Part shown: positions 9,092-17,869 of the stretch, piece by piece
Position numbering within the stretch: the first letter of the stretch is position 1
How the letters are laid out: every line of letters starts with the position of its first letter
Source of the DNA: Cyanobacteriota bacterium
GTDB taxonomy: Bacteria > Cyanobacteriota > Cyanobacteriia > PCC-6307 > Cyanobiaceae
Direction of reading: 5' to 3'
Assembly (NCBI GenBank): GCA_026389335.1
Contig: JAPLIB010000085.1
Location: 57,977-121,976 of the forward strand
DNA: 64,000 nt
Program-made: the position numbers and the translations under genes
Notes under the pieces: model-generated
Databases searched by the model: none
What the model was told of the DNA's origin: nothing
Seen by the model: the letters and a program-made list of their open reading frames with translations, nothing else

Positions 9092-9562
9092 ATGGAGCAG
9101 CGTCAGCGGGATGAATTCTGGATGGAGCGCCTGCTGCGCCAGGCGGAGCGGGTGGGCCGGCAGGGGGAGATTCCGGTGGCGGCAGTGATCCTCGATCGCC
9201 ATGGCCATGGCCTCGGCTGGGGCAGCAACCGCCGCCATCGCCAGCAGGATCCTCTCGGCCACGCCGAGCTGGTGGCCCTGCGTCAGGCGGCGGCCCTGCG
9301 CGGGGACTGGCGCTTCAACGACTGCAGCCTGCTGGTGACCCTCGAACCCTGCCCGATGTGTGCCGGCGCCCTGATCCAGGCGCGGGTGGGACGGGTGGTG
9401 TTCGCCGCCAGCGATGCCAAGCGCGGCGCCCTCGGCGGCTGCCTCAACCTGGCCGCCGACCCCAGCGCTCACCACCACATGACGATCGTGGCGGGCGTTC
9501 GGGGCCAGGCCGCCCAGCAGCAACTCAGCGACTGGTTTCGCCGCCGCCGCGCCCAGCGTTGA
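9092..9562 (+). CDS. tadA: tRNA-specific adenosine deaminase
   Basis: The true start is ATG 9092 with a GGAGG ribosome-binding site just before it; the longer ORF is antisense to the decarboxylase. The product is 156 residues. The zinc/catalytic motifs are GHAELVAL (HAE) and EPCPMCAGA (PCxxC), and the C-terminal RVVFAASDAKRGALGG is typical of TadA. It converts A34 to inosine in tRNA-Arg(ACG), which allows decoding of CGN codons. It is an essential housekeeping enzyme acting in the cytoplasm. Confidence 0.93.
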   Translation: MEQRQRDEFWMERLLRQAERVGRQGEIPVAAVILDRHGHGLGWGSNRRHRQQDPLGHAELVALRQAAALRGDWRFNDCSLLVTLEPCPMCAGALIQARVGRVVFAASDAKRGALGGCLNLAADPSAHHHMTIVAGVRGQAAQQQLSDWFRRRRAQR

Positions 9563-9601
9563 ACCACCGATTGACTGGCCTCCCCAAGGGGCTGACCAAC
9601 C

Positions 9602-10792
9602 TCAGCCGACGGACACCATCGCCGGAGCGCTGGCCTGGAATGCGGGCAGCTCCTCTTCCAGCAGCTTCAGCAGCCGATCGACATTCTCCGGGGTGCTGTT
9701 GTAGCCCATCAGGCCGATGCGCCACACCTTGCCGGCCAGAGCACCAAGGCCGCCGCCGACTTCGATGCCATGGGTATCCAACAGATGGCGGCTGAACGCC
9801 TTGCCATCCACCCCTTCGGGGATGCGCACGGTGGTGAGGGTGGGCAAACGCAGCTCAAGCGGCACATGCAGGGTGAGACCCAACCGCTCCAGACCGGCCC
9901 AGAGCCGTTCGGCATTGCGGCGGTGGCGGCTCCAGGCGTTGTCCAGACCTTCTTCAGCCAACAGACGCAGCGCTTCGCGCATGCCGAAGTTCATGTTCAC
10001 CGGGGCGGTGTGGTGATACACCCTGTCGCTGCCCCAGTACTGGTTGAGCAGGGAGACGTCGAGATACCAATTGGGTACTTTGCCGCTGCGGGCAGCCAGC
10101 TTGGCTTCGGCTCGCGGACCCATGGTGAAGGGGCCGAGGCCGGGGGGGCAGCTGAGACCCTTCTGGCTGCAGCTGTAGGCCAGATCGACCTTCCACTCGT
10201 CCAGTAGCAGCGGCACGGCCCCCAGGGAGGTGACGGTGTCCAGCAACAGCAGGCAGTCGTGTTGGCGGCAGAGCGCGCCAATGCCCTCCATGGGCTGGCA
10301 GACGCCGGTGGAGGTTTCGGCATGGACCATCGCCAGAATCGCCGGCTTGTGGGCGATCAGGGCCTGCTCCAGCTCCGCAAGGTTGAAAGCCTCGCCCCAG
10401 GGGCGCTCGATCGTCACCACCTCGGCCCGGTAACGACCGGCCATGTCCACCAGGCGCAGGCCGAAATATCCCATCACCGCCACCAGCACCTTGTCGCCAG
10501 GTTCGATGGTGTTGGCCAGGGTGGCCTCCATGGCGGCGCTGCCGGTGCCGCTCATCGGAATCGTGAGCCGGTTGTCGGTCTGCCAGGCGTAGCGCAGCAG
10601 TTCCTGCACTTCCCCCATCAGCTCGATGTAGAGGGGATCGAGATGGCCGATGGGGGGCCGGGCGAGAGCCTCAAGCACCGTGGGATGGGCGTTGGAGGGG
10701 CCTGGACCGAGCAGCAGACGTTCGGGGGTGGCGATCGGATCCAGCTGGAGCCGATGGCTGGAATTGACAGGAGGCTGCGCGGAAAGAACCAA
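9602..10792 (-). CDS. Class V aminotransferase, alanine/serine-glyoxylate aminotransferase type
   Basis: The 396-residue PLP enzyme starts at TTG 10792. Family features are LLLGPGPSNAHP, SGTGSAAMEA, HAETSTGV, LLLDTVTSLG and the PLP lysine in CSQKGLSCPPGLGPF. This matches alanine-glyoxylate / serine-glyoxylate aminotransferases, which in cyanobacteria make glycine from photorespiratory glyoxylate. It lies downstream of apcF on the same strand with a 173-bp spacer that contains imperfect short repeats, so it may have its own promoter. The amino-donor preference cannot be read from sequence. Confidence 0.88.
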   Translation of the reverse strand: MVLSAQPPVNSSHRLQLDPIATPERLLLGPGPSNAHPTVLEALARPPIGHLDPLYIELMGEVQELLRYAWQTDNRLTIPMSGTGSAAMEATLANTIEPGDKVLVAVMGYFGLRLVDMAGRYRAEVVTIERPWGEAFNLAELEQALIAHKPAILAMVHAETSTGVCQPMEGIGALCRQHDCLLLLDTVTSLGAVPLLLDEWKVDLAYSCSQKGLSCPPGLGPFTMGPRAEAKLAARSGKVPNWYLDVSLLNQYWGSDRVYHHTAPVNMNFGMREALRLLAEEGLDNAWSRHRRNAERLWAGLERLGLTLHVPLELRLPTLTTVRIPEGVDGKAFSRHLLDTHGIEVGGGLGALAGKVWRIGLMGYNSTPENVDRLLKLLEEELPAFQASAPAMVSVG

Positions 10793-10965
10793 GACCGGAG
10801 CGGCGGCGGACGGGTGCGGTGAGATTAGGGAACGATGGACCCAAGCGCTGAAGCCAGTGGCTTTGCCAGTAGCAAGCAGGCCTTGGCAAGTAGTTCAGGG
10901 GCAAGCAAGCCAGCGGCTGGGGGCTGCCGTTGGCTTGTCGAACAGCGGTGGGTTCGGCGAGGTGT

Positions 10966-11487
10966 TCAGCGAGCGCGGATGTTGCTGCTGGCCAGCCCTC
11001 GCACCAGGTGCTCGAAGGGCACCCGCACCACGGCGGCAGCATCAGCCACACCGGCATCGGCCAGCATCTCGCTCACCACTTCAGCCAGCAGGGCGATGCC
11101 ACGCACCGTCGGACCGGTGGGCACACCCAGACTCTTGTAGGTGTCATCAAGGCCGTTGAGCACCCGTTCGTCGAGGATCGTCAGATCGTCGGCGATCAAG
11201 GCGTAGCTGGCGTAGCGCAGGAAGTAGTCGAGGTCGCGCAGGCAGGCGGCCAGGCGCCGGGTGGTGTAAGCGTTGCCGCCGGGAAGGATCAGCTCGGGAT
11301 CTTCCAACCACAGGCGCTGGGAAGCCTCACGCACGATCGTGGTGGCTTCACGGTTGATCAGCTCCACAGCCGCCAGGCGAATCCTGGACTGGGCGAAGTA
11401 ACCATCGAGGCGATCGATGGCCGCCCGATCGAAGTAACGGCCCAGCTGGTCATAACGGCCGATCAGGCCACTGATGGCATCGCGCAT
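10966..11487 (-). CDS. apcF: Allophycocyanin beta-18 subunit (phycobilisome core)
   Basis: The start is chosen at ATG 11487 (MRDAISG), which matches the usual MRDAV start of ApcF; the ORF track's GTG is 7 codons upstream. The 173-residue globin-like phycobiliprotein has the bilin-binding cysteine in AACLRDLDY (Cys82) and Asn72 in PGGNAYTTRR, the usual site of gamma-N-methylation in beta-type subunits. GVPTGPTVRGI near the C-terminus is typical of ApcF. The protein sits in the core trimer that contacts ApcE and helps pass energy to the photosystems. Its presence shows that the organism builds phycobilisomes. The gene is divergent from glnA across 270 bp. Confidence 0.92.
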   Translation of the reverse strand: MRDAISGLIGRYDQLGRYFDRAAIDRLDGYFAQSRIRLAAVELINREATTIVREASQRLWLEDPELILPGGNAYTTRRLAACLRDLDYFLRYASYALIADDLTILDERVLNGLDDTYKSLGVPTGPTVRGIALLAEVVSEMLADAGVADAAAVVRVPFEHLVRGLASSNIRAR

Positions 11488-11665
11488 GGTCGGATCAAAT
11501 CGACGCACCTGGGGCGGAAGCTAGCACTTGCAAACCGCCACAATCCTTTGCCTGGAGTGGATCTGGGCAAGTTGACAGAAACGGTTACGCAGCCACCACA
11601 GCTCTGACGCGGCGCTGCCTTAGCCATGGCGCCGGGACGGCCACCCAGGCTGAACCGGCAATTCT

Positions 11666-11708
11666 GTTGCAACGGATACAAAATTGAAACGGTATCGCTC
11701 CGTACCTT
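11666..11708 (+). promoter_or_regulatory. NtcA-activated type promoter of glnA
   Basis: The sequence reads GTT-N8-TAC (11666-11679), a 23-nt spacer, then TACCTT (11703-11708), which fits the TAN3T -10 element. The canonical NtcA-activated class II arrangement is GTA-N8-TAC, 22-23 nt, TAN3T; only one base of the operator deviates. The -10 lies 49 bp before the glnA ATG. NtcA is the cyanobacterial CRP-family nitrogen regulator, and glnA is its classic target. The match is read directly, and binding is inferred. Confidence 0.8.
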
Positions 11709-11757
11709 CCAGCCTGCCGCCCCTCGGGAGCGGCCATCCCCAGCTTCTTTCCGTGCC

Positions 11758-13176
11758 ATGGCCAAATCCGCCCAGGACGTTCTGCGTCAGATCAAGGACG
11801 AAGGCATCGAGCTGATCGACCTGAAGTTCGTCGATCTGCATGGCAAGTGGCAGCATCTCACCGTCTGTAACGACCTGATCGATGCAGCCGCCTTCAGCGA
11901 AGGCGTGGCCTTCGACGGCTCCTCGATCCGCGGCTGGAAGGCCATCAATGAATCAGACATGGCGATGGTGCCAGATCCGAACACCGCCTGGATCGATCCC
12001 TTCTACAGCCATAAAACTCTGAGCTTGATCTGCTCGATCCAGGAGCCGCGCAGCGGCAAGCCCTATGGCCGCTGCCCCCGGGCCCTGGCTCAGAAAGCGC
12101 TGGAATACCTGGGCTCCACCGGGCTGGCCGACACCGCTTATTTCGGTCCTGAACCTGAGTTCTTCATCTTCGATGACGTCCGCTACAAGAGCAGTAACGG
12201 CAGCAGCTTCTACAGCGTCGACTCAATTGAAGCCGCCTGGAACACCGATCGCCAGGAAGAAGGCGGCAACCTCGCCTACAAGATTCTGCTGAAGGAAGGC
12301 TATTTCCCAGTCGCGCCCAATGACACTCTGCAGGACATCCGCAGCGAGATGTTGCTTACCATGGCCTCCCTCGGTGTGCCGGTGGAGAAGCAGCACCATG
12401 AGGTGGCAACGGCCCAGCATGAGCTCGGCATCAAGTTCGCCGAACTCATTAATGCGGCTGACAACGTGATGATTTACAAATATGTGGTACGTAATATCGC
12501 TAAAAAATATGGAAAAACGGCCACCTTCATGCCCAAGCCGGTGTTTGCCGACAACGGCAGCGGCATGCACGTGCATCAGAGCCTCTGGAAAGCCGGTCAG
12601 CCCCTGTTCTTCGGCGAAGGCACCTACGCCAACCTGTCCCAGACCGCCCGCTGGTACATCGGCGGCCTGCTCAAGCATGCCCCCAGCTTCCTGGCCTTCA
12701 CTAACCCCACCACCAACAGCTACAAGCGTCTGGTGCCGGGCTTCGAGGCACCGGTGAACCTGGTGTATTCCCAGGGAAATCGCTCCGCCGCCGTCCGGAT
12801 CCCGCTCACCGGCCCCAATCCCAAGGCCAAGCGGCTCGAGTTCCGTTCCGGTGATGCCCTGGCCAATCCCTACATTGCCTTCTCGGCGATGTTGATGGCC
12901 GGCATCGACGGCATCAAGAATCAGATCGATCCGGGCGATGGCACGGATGTCGATCTGTTCGATCTGTCGGCTGAAGAGCTCGCCAGGATCGCCACGGTTC
13001 CCGCCTCCCTCAACGGCGCCCTCGAAGCGCTCGATGCAGACAAGGACTACCTGCTGGCCGGTGGCGTCTTCAGTGAAGACTTCATCAATAACTGGATCGC
13101 CCTCAAGTACGAGGAAGTGCAGCAGCTGCGCCAGCGCCCCCACCCCCATGAGTTCGTGATGTACTACGACGCCTGA
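11758..13176 (+). CDS. glnA: Type I glutamine synthetase
   Basis: Start ATG 11758 (MAKSAQDVL) gives 472 residues, the usual GSI length. Visible signatures are [24 protein letters not shown] and [16 protein letters not shown]. It condenses ammonium and glutamate to glutamine. At the E. coli adenylylation-site region (NLYDLP) this protein reads DLFDLS with Phe401, so it cannot be adenylylated there. This agrees with cyanobacterial control by small inactivating factors, though none of those is in the window. A short AT-rich patch lies near 12,465-12,520 within otherwise GC-rich coding sequence. An NtcA-type promoter precedes the gene and an intrinsic terminator follows. Confidence 0.97.
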   Translation: MAKSAQDVLRQIKDEGIELIDLKFVDLHGKWQHLTVCNDLIDAAAFSEGVAFDGSSIRGWKAINESDMAMVPDPNTAWIDPFYSHKTLSLICSIQEPRSGKPYGRCPRALAQKALEYLGSTGLADTAYFGPEPEFFIFDDVRYKSSNGSSFYSVDSIEAAWNTDRQEEGGNLAYKILLKEGYFPVAPNDTLQDIRSEMLLTMASLGVPVEKQHHEVATAQHELGIKFAELINAADNVMIYKYVVRNIAKKYGKTATFMPKPVFADNGSGMHVHQSLWKAGQPLFFGEGTYANLSQTARWYIGGLLKHAPSFLAFTNPTTNSYKRLVPGFEAPVNLVYSQGNRSAAVRIPLTGPNPKAKRLEFRSGDALANPYIAFSAMLMAGIDGIKNQIDPGDGTDVDLFDLSAEELARIATVPASLNGALEALDADKDYLLAGGVFSEDFINNWIALKYEEVQQLRQRPHPHEFVMYYDA

Positions 13177-13219
13177 GGCCAGGGGCGTTCCGTTGACTCT
13201 GAGCAGCGCCTCATCGCTG

Positions 13220-13244
13220 GCCCCGGCTGACACCGGGGCTTTTT
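13220..13244 (+). terminator. Rho-independent terminator of glnA
   Basis: A perfect 7-bp stem GCCCCGG / CCGGGGC with a 6-nt loop is followed by TTTTT, 43 bp after the glnA stop. It separates glnA from the downstream methyltransferase gene. Confidence 0.85.
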
Positions 13245-13323
13245 GCTGGCCTGCCGGCTAGGGCTGCCCTCGGTTCGCGGTTGAACCTGTTGAAATGGGG
13301 CATCTGTTCCCCGCCCCGCTTCC

Positions 13324-14382
13324 GTGCCCGAAACGCTCACCAAGCTGGCTTACCAGACGATGCAGCAGGGCAAGAGCCTGATGGGCCTGGCCCATAAGGA
13401 GGCCAGCAGCCGCTTGATGGGATTGCTGGCACCGGAGGGCAAACCGAAAACCGAACCGCTGCCGGCTGAGCTGCTTGATCGTCTGCGTCAGGCCATGGAG
13501 CAGCTCACCGAACGGGACTGGCAGGAGGCGCAGCAGGGCCTCTATCCCACTTCGCTGCTGTTCGATGCCCCCTGGCTCGATTGGGCGGCGCGCTATCCGC
13601 TGCTGTGGCTCGATCTGCCGCTCACCTGGCGGCGGCGGCAGGAGCGCAAGGTGCGCGATCTGCCCAGCGATGTGAACCACGAGGCCTACCCGGACTACTA
13701 CCTCCAGAACTTTCACCACCAGACCGACGGCTACCTCAGCGACCACTCCGCCGCGCTCTATGACCTGGGGGTGGAGATTCTCTTCAACGGCACCGCTGAC
13801 CCGATGCGACGCCGTATTTTGCGCCCCCTGCGGCGCGGTCTTGAGGCCTTTGCCCATCGTCCAACCAGCTCGCTGCGGGTGCTGGATGTGGCCACCGGCA
13901 CCGGCCGCACCCTGCGCCAACTGCGCGGCGCGCTGCCCCAGGCCCAGCTGGTAGGGCTGGATCTTTCCAGTGCCTATCTGCGTCAGGCCAACCGCTGGCT
14001 GTCCCAGCTCAATGGCGAGCTACCCCAACTGGTGCAGGGCAATGGGGAGGCCATGCCCTTCGCCGATGGCTGCTTCCAGGCCGTGAGCTGCGTCTTCCTG
14101 CTGCATGAACTGCCGGCCCAGGCCCGTCAGAACGTCATCGACGAAGCCTTCCGGCTGCTCGAACCCGGTGGGGTGCTGGTGCTGGCCGATTCGGTGCAAC
14201 TGCAGGATTCACCCGAATTCAAGGTGGCGATGGAAAACTTCCGCCGTGTTTTCCACGAGCCCTACTACCGCGACTACCTCAGTGACTCGATCGAAACGCG
14301 GCTCAGCCAGGCGGGGTTCGAGGCGATCACGGCCGAGTCCCACTTCATGACCCGGGTGTGGTGTGCTCGCAAACCGGCTTAG
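13324..14382 (+). CDS. Class I SAM-dependent methyltransferase
   Basis: The start is GTG 13324, giving 352 residues. An N-terminal ~170-residue region (SLLFDAPWLDW, NHEAYPDYYLQNFHHQTDGYLS) precedes a Methyltransf_11-type Rossmann domain with VLDVATGTGRTL (motif I), VGLDLS, AMPFADGCFQAVSC and LLEPGGVLVLAD. The substrate is unknown. The two-part layout resembles conserved methyltransferases shared by cyanobacteria and plastids. It has its own transcription unit after the glnA terminator. The stop overlaps the convergent hypothetical gene by 4 bp. Confidence 0.82.
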   Translation: MPETLTKLAYQTMQQGKSLMGLAHKEASSRLMGLLAPEGKPKTEPLPAELLDRLRQAMEQLTERDWQEAQQGLYPTSLLFDAPWLDWAARYPLLWLDLPLTWRRRQERKVRDLPSDVNHEAYPDYYLQNFHHQTDGYLSDHSAALYDLGVEILFNGTADPMRRRILRPLRRGLEAFAHRPTSSLRVLDVATGTGRTLRQLRGALPQAQLVGLDLSSAYLRQANRWLSQLNGELPQLVQGNGEAMPFADGCFQAVSCVFLLHELPAQARQNVIDEAFRLLEPGGVLVLADSVQLQDSPEFKVAMENFRRVFHEPYYRDYLSDSIETRLSQAGFEAITAESHFMTRVWCARKPA

Positions 14383-14669
14383 CGCTGCAGCAGCCAGGCC
14401 AGGAACAAGCCCATTCCGCCCCAGCGCAGCCCCCGCCAGAAGCGCTCGCCGCCCTGGCGCGATGATCCGAGCCCCTCGGGCAGGGGATTGAGCAGGCGCT
14501 GGGCCAGGGCGAGGCGCTGGCGCCGTCGCCGCAGCAAGGACCCGGAGGGTTCCGCCGGCGGTCGCCTCAGGCCGAGGCTCAGCACGGCGGCCAGGTGATG
14601 CAGCACCCCGGGGGGGCTGAGGCGAGGCTGCCAGCGGCGGCTGGACGAGCGCGGGGAAGGGCGGGGCAT
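14379..14669 (-). CDS. Small hypothetical protein, basic, C-terminal hydrophobic segment
   Basis: I do not recognise this gene. From ATG 14669 it encodes 96 residues rich in Arg, Pro and Leu, with a C-terminal hydrophobic stretch (GGMGLFLAWLL) that could be a membrane tail. The longer ORF start would run back through the divergent gene at 14720. It is convergent with the methyltransferase gene. Coding evidence is only an open frame in high-GC DNA. Confidence 0.4.
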   Translation of the reverse strand: MPRPSPRSSSRRWQPRLSPPGVLHHLAAVLSLGLRRPPAEPSGSLLRRRRQRLALAQRLLNPLPEGLGSSRQGGERFWRGLRWGGMGLFLAWLLQR

Positions 14670-14719
14670 GGCGACGGCCTCAGCGGCAGACCCGAAGCAG
14701 CCCACCCATAGGCGCCAGG

Positions 14720-15067
14720 ATGGTGCTTGAACCCCATGCGCGTCCAGTGGTGAGTGCCTTGACCCAGATCGATCCCAGCGCCGGGCCGAACCGACAACAG
14801 TGGCCCGAAGGAGCACTGGAGCTGGCCCAGAGCCTGCAGCGGCAGCTGGTGATCCACGATCGCGACTGGCATGCCCTGAAATCCCAGCGCTGTCGTCGGG
14901 CCAGCGAACAGGTGGCCGCCGCCCTCGTGCAGCTACTGGCCGCCGACCATCCGGCGGATCGGGCCACCAGCCCGGCCCGGCTGGAAGCGATCGCCTTGCT
15001 GGAGCATGCGATCGGCTGGTTGAAGGCCGAGGTCAGTGATCCGGGCTGCCCCAGCCACGGCCGCTGA
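14720..15067 (+). CDS. Conserved cyanobacterial hypothetical (resembles DUF6439)
   Basis: The 115-residue soluble protein is mostly helical. The stretch LQRQLVIHDRDWHALKSQRCRRASEQVAAALVQLL and the final LLEHAIGWLKAEV match, as I recall them, a small cyanobacteria-only family (DUF6439). No catalytic motif is visible and the function is unknown. A GTG at 14750 is an alternative start. Its 3' end overlaps the convergent anti-sigma-like gene by 35 bp. Confidence 0.6.
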   Translation: MVLEPHARPVVSALTQIDPSAGPNRQQWPEGALELAQSLQRQLVIHDRDWHALKSQRCRRASEQVAAALVQLLAADHPADRATSPARLEAIALLEHAIGWLKAEVSDPGCPSHGR

Positions 15068-15476
15068 ACAGGGCACGGGCGGCCGGCTCCGGCCGGCGCA
15101 CGGCCAGTTGCAGCCGATTGCCGCGCCGACTCCAACGCACGTCGTCGAAACAGTGGTGGATCAGAAAGAGCCCCCGGCCAGCCAGGGCATCCACAGCCTC
15201 CGGCAGGGCGTACTGCCGGGCCGGCTTCGGCACCCCAGGGCCCTCATCTTGGATCTGCCAGACCAGCCAGCGGGGCGTCTGGATCAGCCGCACCCGCAGG
15301 CATTTGCCGGGATCACAGCCGTTGCCGTGGCGCACCGCATTGACCAAAGCCTCATGCAGGCCCAGCTGTAGTTCGGCCAGGCGGGCCCCACAGTCCACCG
15401 GCTCCAGCAGCACCTCCACCAGGGGGGCCAACTGCAGCGTCGATGGCGTGATGAAATCGGCCCAGCGCAACGGCAT
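15033..15476 (-). CDS. RsbW-like anti-sigma factor / HATPase serine kinase
   Basis: The 147-residue protein is a single GHKL ATPase domain of the anti-sigma type. The N box is LHEALVNAVRHGN, G1 is DEGPGV and G2 is AGRGLFLI. Such proteins phosphorylate STAS-domain antagonists in partner-switching systems. It lies 42 bp downstream of gun4 on the same strand. The only STAS protein in the window is 33 kb away (48070-48420). Pairing of the two is possible but unproven. Confidence 0.85.
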   Translation of the reverse strand: MPLRWADFITPSTLQLAPLVEVLLEPVDCGARLAELQLGLHEALVNAVRHGNGCDPGKCLRVRLIQTPRWLVWQIQDEGPGVPKPARQYALPEAVDALAGRGLFLIHHCFDDVRWSRRGNRLQLAVRRPEPAARALFSGRGWGSPDH

Positions 15477-15518
15477 ATGCAGAGTCAGCCTGCAGGCATC
15501 TGTGGCACTGTTTTGACC

Positions 15519-16280
15519 TTAACCCGATGGGCGGCCTGAGGCGGCGTTGCTGCGCTGCAACAAGGCCGGGTGCTGGAGCAGCGCATCCATCAGTCGCACG
15601 CCCCGCAGTTGATTGACTAGCGGCATGTGACCCTCCGGCGCCGCCAGCGACCAGGTGAAGGAACCGGGATAGCGGGTCCAGCGACCTTTATGTTTCCAGC
15701 CCAGCCGGGCCCAGAGCCGTTCCCATTGACCGTTGCAGCCCTGCAGCAGCCGGCCCTGCACCGAAAAGCCGAAGCGGCCGCGGGAATAGCAGATCCAGAG
15801 CCGATCGAGTGATTCCAGATCGACGGCGGGGATCGCCGCCACCTCGCTGAAGAACACGTAGCCCCGCTGTTCCGCGCCGGAACCAGCCAGTTGGCGCAGC
15901 ATGGTGCTGGTGAGCCGATCGGCATCCTCGAACTGCTGCAGCATCAGGTGCCGCTGCAGCGGGGCGTAATCAAGGCCGGCAGCACTGCTCACCGCCAGCC
16001 AACCGTCGGGATAGCGGGCCAGAAAAGCCTCACCCTCGCCAGCCTCACCCTCGCTAGCCGGACCGGCCGCCAGCAGCAGCTGCACCAGCAGTCCGGCGGC
16101 CCAGTCATCGCCTGTGGCATCCAGCCGATCCAGTTGATCGGGGATCAGGGGCAGCAGGTCGTCGCGGCGCTGCTCGATCGACTCCACCAGGCTGCGGCGC
16201 TGGCGCGGCGAGCCGGAGAGAAAGCGTTCGAGCAGCTGATCGGCGCGGGCGGTGCTGGTGACCGGGGGACCGGAGAGCAT
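15519..16280 (-). CDS. gun4: Gun4 Mg-chelatase activator
   Basis: Start ATG 16280 gives 253 residues. The N-terminal ~95 residues are helical, as in cyanobacterial Gun4. The C-terminal GUN4 domain is clear: [67 protein letters not shown]. Gun4 binds protoporphyrin IX and Mg-protoporphyrin and stimulates Mg-chelatase ChlH, directing tetrapyrroles to chlorophyll. It is divergent from psb28 across 141 bp, putting chlorophyll supply and photosystem II assembly genes back to back. Confidence 0.92.
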   Translation of the reverse strand: MLSGPPVTSTARADQLLERFLSGSPRQRRSLVESIEQRRDDLLPLIPDQLDRLDATGDDWAAGLLVQLLLAAGPASEGEAGEGEAFLARYPDGWLAVSSAAGLDYAPLQRHLMLQQFEDADRLTSTMLRQLAGSGAEQRGYVFFSEVAAIPAVDLESLDRLWICYSRGRFGFSVQGRLLQGCNGQWERLWARLGWKHKGRWTRYPGSFTWSLAAPEGHMPLVNQLRGVRLMDALLQHPALLQRSNAASGRPSG

Positions 16281-16421
16281 GGAGAACGGTCTGCCGAAGG
16301 GACATGCGGCCGGGGGCCGTCGGCTTCGGCCCACTATGTCAGGGCAATCAGAATCCCGGCAAACCAGCCGCAGGGGTCTGGGGGGATGGCCCTGCCTAGG
16401 ATCCCCTTTTCGCCAAAGGTC

Positions 16422-16799
16422 ATGGGCGCCGCCATTCAGTTTTTTCGGGGTGTGGACGAACTGGTTGTGCCCGACATCCGGCTCACCCGCTCCCGTGATG
16501 GCCGAACCGGCCAGGCCCTGTTTGTGTTCGAGGAGCCGGTGGCCCTGGCACCGGAAACCATGGGCGACATCACCGGCATGTTTTTGGTGGACGAGGAGGG
16601 GGAACTGGTGAGCCGCGAGGTCAAGGCCCGCTTCGTCAATGGCAAGGCCTTTGCGCTCGAAGCCACCTACACCTGGAAAACCACCGCCGATTTCGAACGC
16701 TTCATGCGCTTCGCCCAGCGCTACGCCGACGGCCATGACCTGGGCTTTGCCGGCAAGGACGACGACGGGGCCGAAGACGTGGGGGACGCGGACGCTTGA
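16422..16799 (+). CDS. psb28: Photosystem II assembly protein Psb28
   Basis: From ATG 16422 the product is 125 residues. It shows the Psb28 signature [43 protein letters not shown] and FMRFAQRYA. Psb28 binds CP47 transiently during PSII assembly and repair on the thylakoid membrane. It has an acidic tail of about 15 residues beyond the usual end. Its stop overlaps the TTG start of the following permease gene. Confidence 0.95.
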   Translation: MGAAIQFFRGVDELVVPDIRLTRSRDGRTGQALFVFEEPVALAPETMGDITGMFLVDEEGELVSREVKARFVNGKAFALEATYTWKTTADFERFMRFAQRYADGHDLGFAGKDDDGAEDVGDADA

Positions 16800-17869
16800 A
16801 ATTCGGCCAGTGGCTGGGACTGATCGGCCTGGCGGCAGCGCTGCTGCTGCTCTGGAGCCTGCGGCACGCCGTGTTGTTGATCTTTGCGGCCGTGGTGCTG
16901 GCCATGGCCCTTTGCACCCTGGTGGGAGCCGTGCGGCGGCGGTTCGGCTTGCCGCGACTGGCGGCCCTGCTGCTGAGCCTGCTGGGTCTGGCTCTGGTGC
17001 TGGCGGTGGCTGGCGCCGTGATCGTGCCCCCGTTCGTCGACCAGTTCAGCCAACTGATCGAGAAGCTGCCCCAGGCCGCCAGCCTGTTGCTGTCCCTGCT
17101 GCACCAGGGGCTGCAGCGGGCGGCGGGCATGATCTACGGCAACGCCGATGCCAGTCTCGGCTGGCTCAGCGACAGCTTCAGCGCCCCAGCAGAGGCAGGC
17201 AGTGGTCTGGCCAACGGCCTCGGCGGCGGTCTGCTCAAGCTGCTGGGTTTTGCCGGAAACGTAGGCACCGCCTTGGTGCAGACCCTGTTTGTGGTGGCCG
17301 TCGCCCTGATGGTGGCCGCCCAGCCCGATGCCTACCGGGACGTGCTGCTGCTGCTGGCGCCCTCGTTTTACCGCCGCCGCCTGCGGCAGGCGCTGCTGCA
17401 CTGCGGTGACGCCCTCAGCGCCTGGATGGTGGGGGTGCTGATCAGCTCTGTTTGTGTTGGCACGTTGGCCGCCATCGGCTTGTCGCTGCTGGGGGTGAAG
17501 CTGGTGGCCGCCAATGCGGTGCTGGCCGGCCTGCTCAACGTGATTCCCAATGTGGGACCCACCCTCAGCACCCTGTTTCCGATGTCCGTGGCCCTGCTGG
17601 AAGAGCCGTGGAAGGCGCTGGCGGTGCTGGTGCTGTACGTCGTGGTTCAGAGCCTCGAGAGCTATGTGATCACCCCCTCAGTGATGCATCACCAGCTGAG
17701 GCTGCTCCCTGGCTTCACCCTGATGGCCCAGCTGCTGTTCACGGTGGTGTTCGGGCCCCTGGGACTGCTGCTCGCCCTCCCGCTGGCGGTGTGCCTGCAG
17801 GTGCTGATCAGGGAGCTGCTGATTCACGACATCCTCGATCCCTGGAAGCTGCAGTGGAGGGGCCGATGA
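16796..17869 (+). CDS. AI-2E/PerM family transporter (first of tandem pair)
   Basis: The 357-residue protein has about seven to eight membrane helices. Typical PerM/AI-2E-family features are [20 protein letters not shown] and [27 protein letters not shown]. Members export autoinducer-2, indole or Na+/H+; the substrate here is unknown. The TTG start overlaps the psb28 stop and its own stop overlaps the next paralogue (ATGA), so psb28 and the two permeases are probably one transcript. Confidence 0.85.
   Translation: MKFGQWLGLIGLAAALLLLWSLRHAVLLIFAAVVLAMALCTLVGAVRRRFGLPRLAALLLSLLGLALVLAVAGAVIVPPFVDQFSQLIEKLPQAASLLLSLLHQGLQRAAGMIYGNADASLGWLSDSFSAPAEAGSGLANGLGGGLLKLLGFAGNVGTALVQTLFVVAVALMVAAQPDAYRDVLLLLAPSFYRRRLRQALLHCGDALSAWMVGVLISSVCVGTLAAIGLSLLGVKLVAANAVLAGLLNVIPNVGPTLSTLFPMSVALLEEPWKALAVLVLYVVVQSLESYVITPSVMHHQLRLLPGFTLMAQLLFTVVFGPLGLLLALPLAVCLQVLIRELLIHDILDPWKLQWRGR

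Noticed and set aside
11626-11757. N-terminal extension of glnA
   Set aside because: The extension would translate through the NtcA-type promoter; the family start is the ATG at 11758.
12223-13233. 336-residue minus-strand ORF
   Set aside because: It is antisense to glnA and has no recognisable motif.
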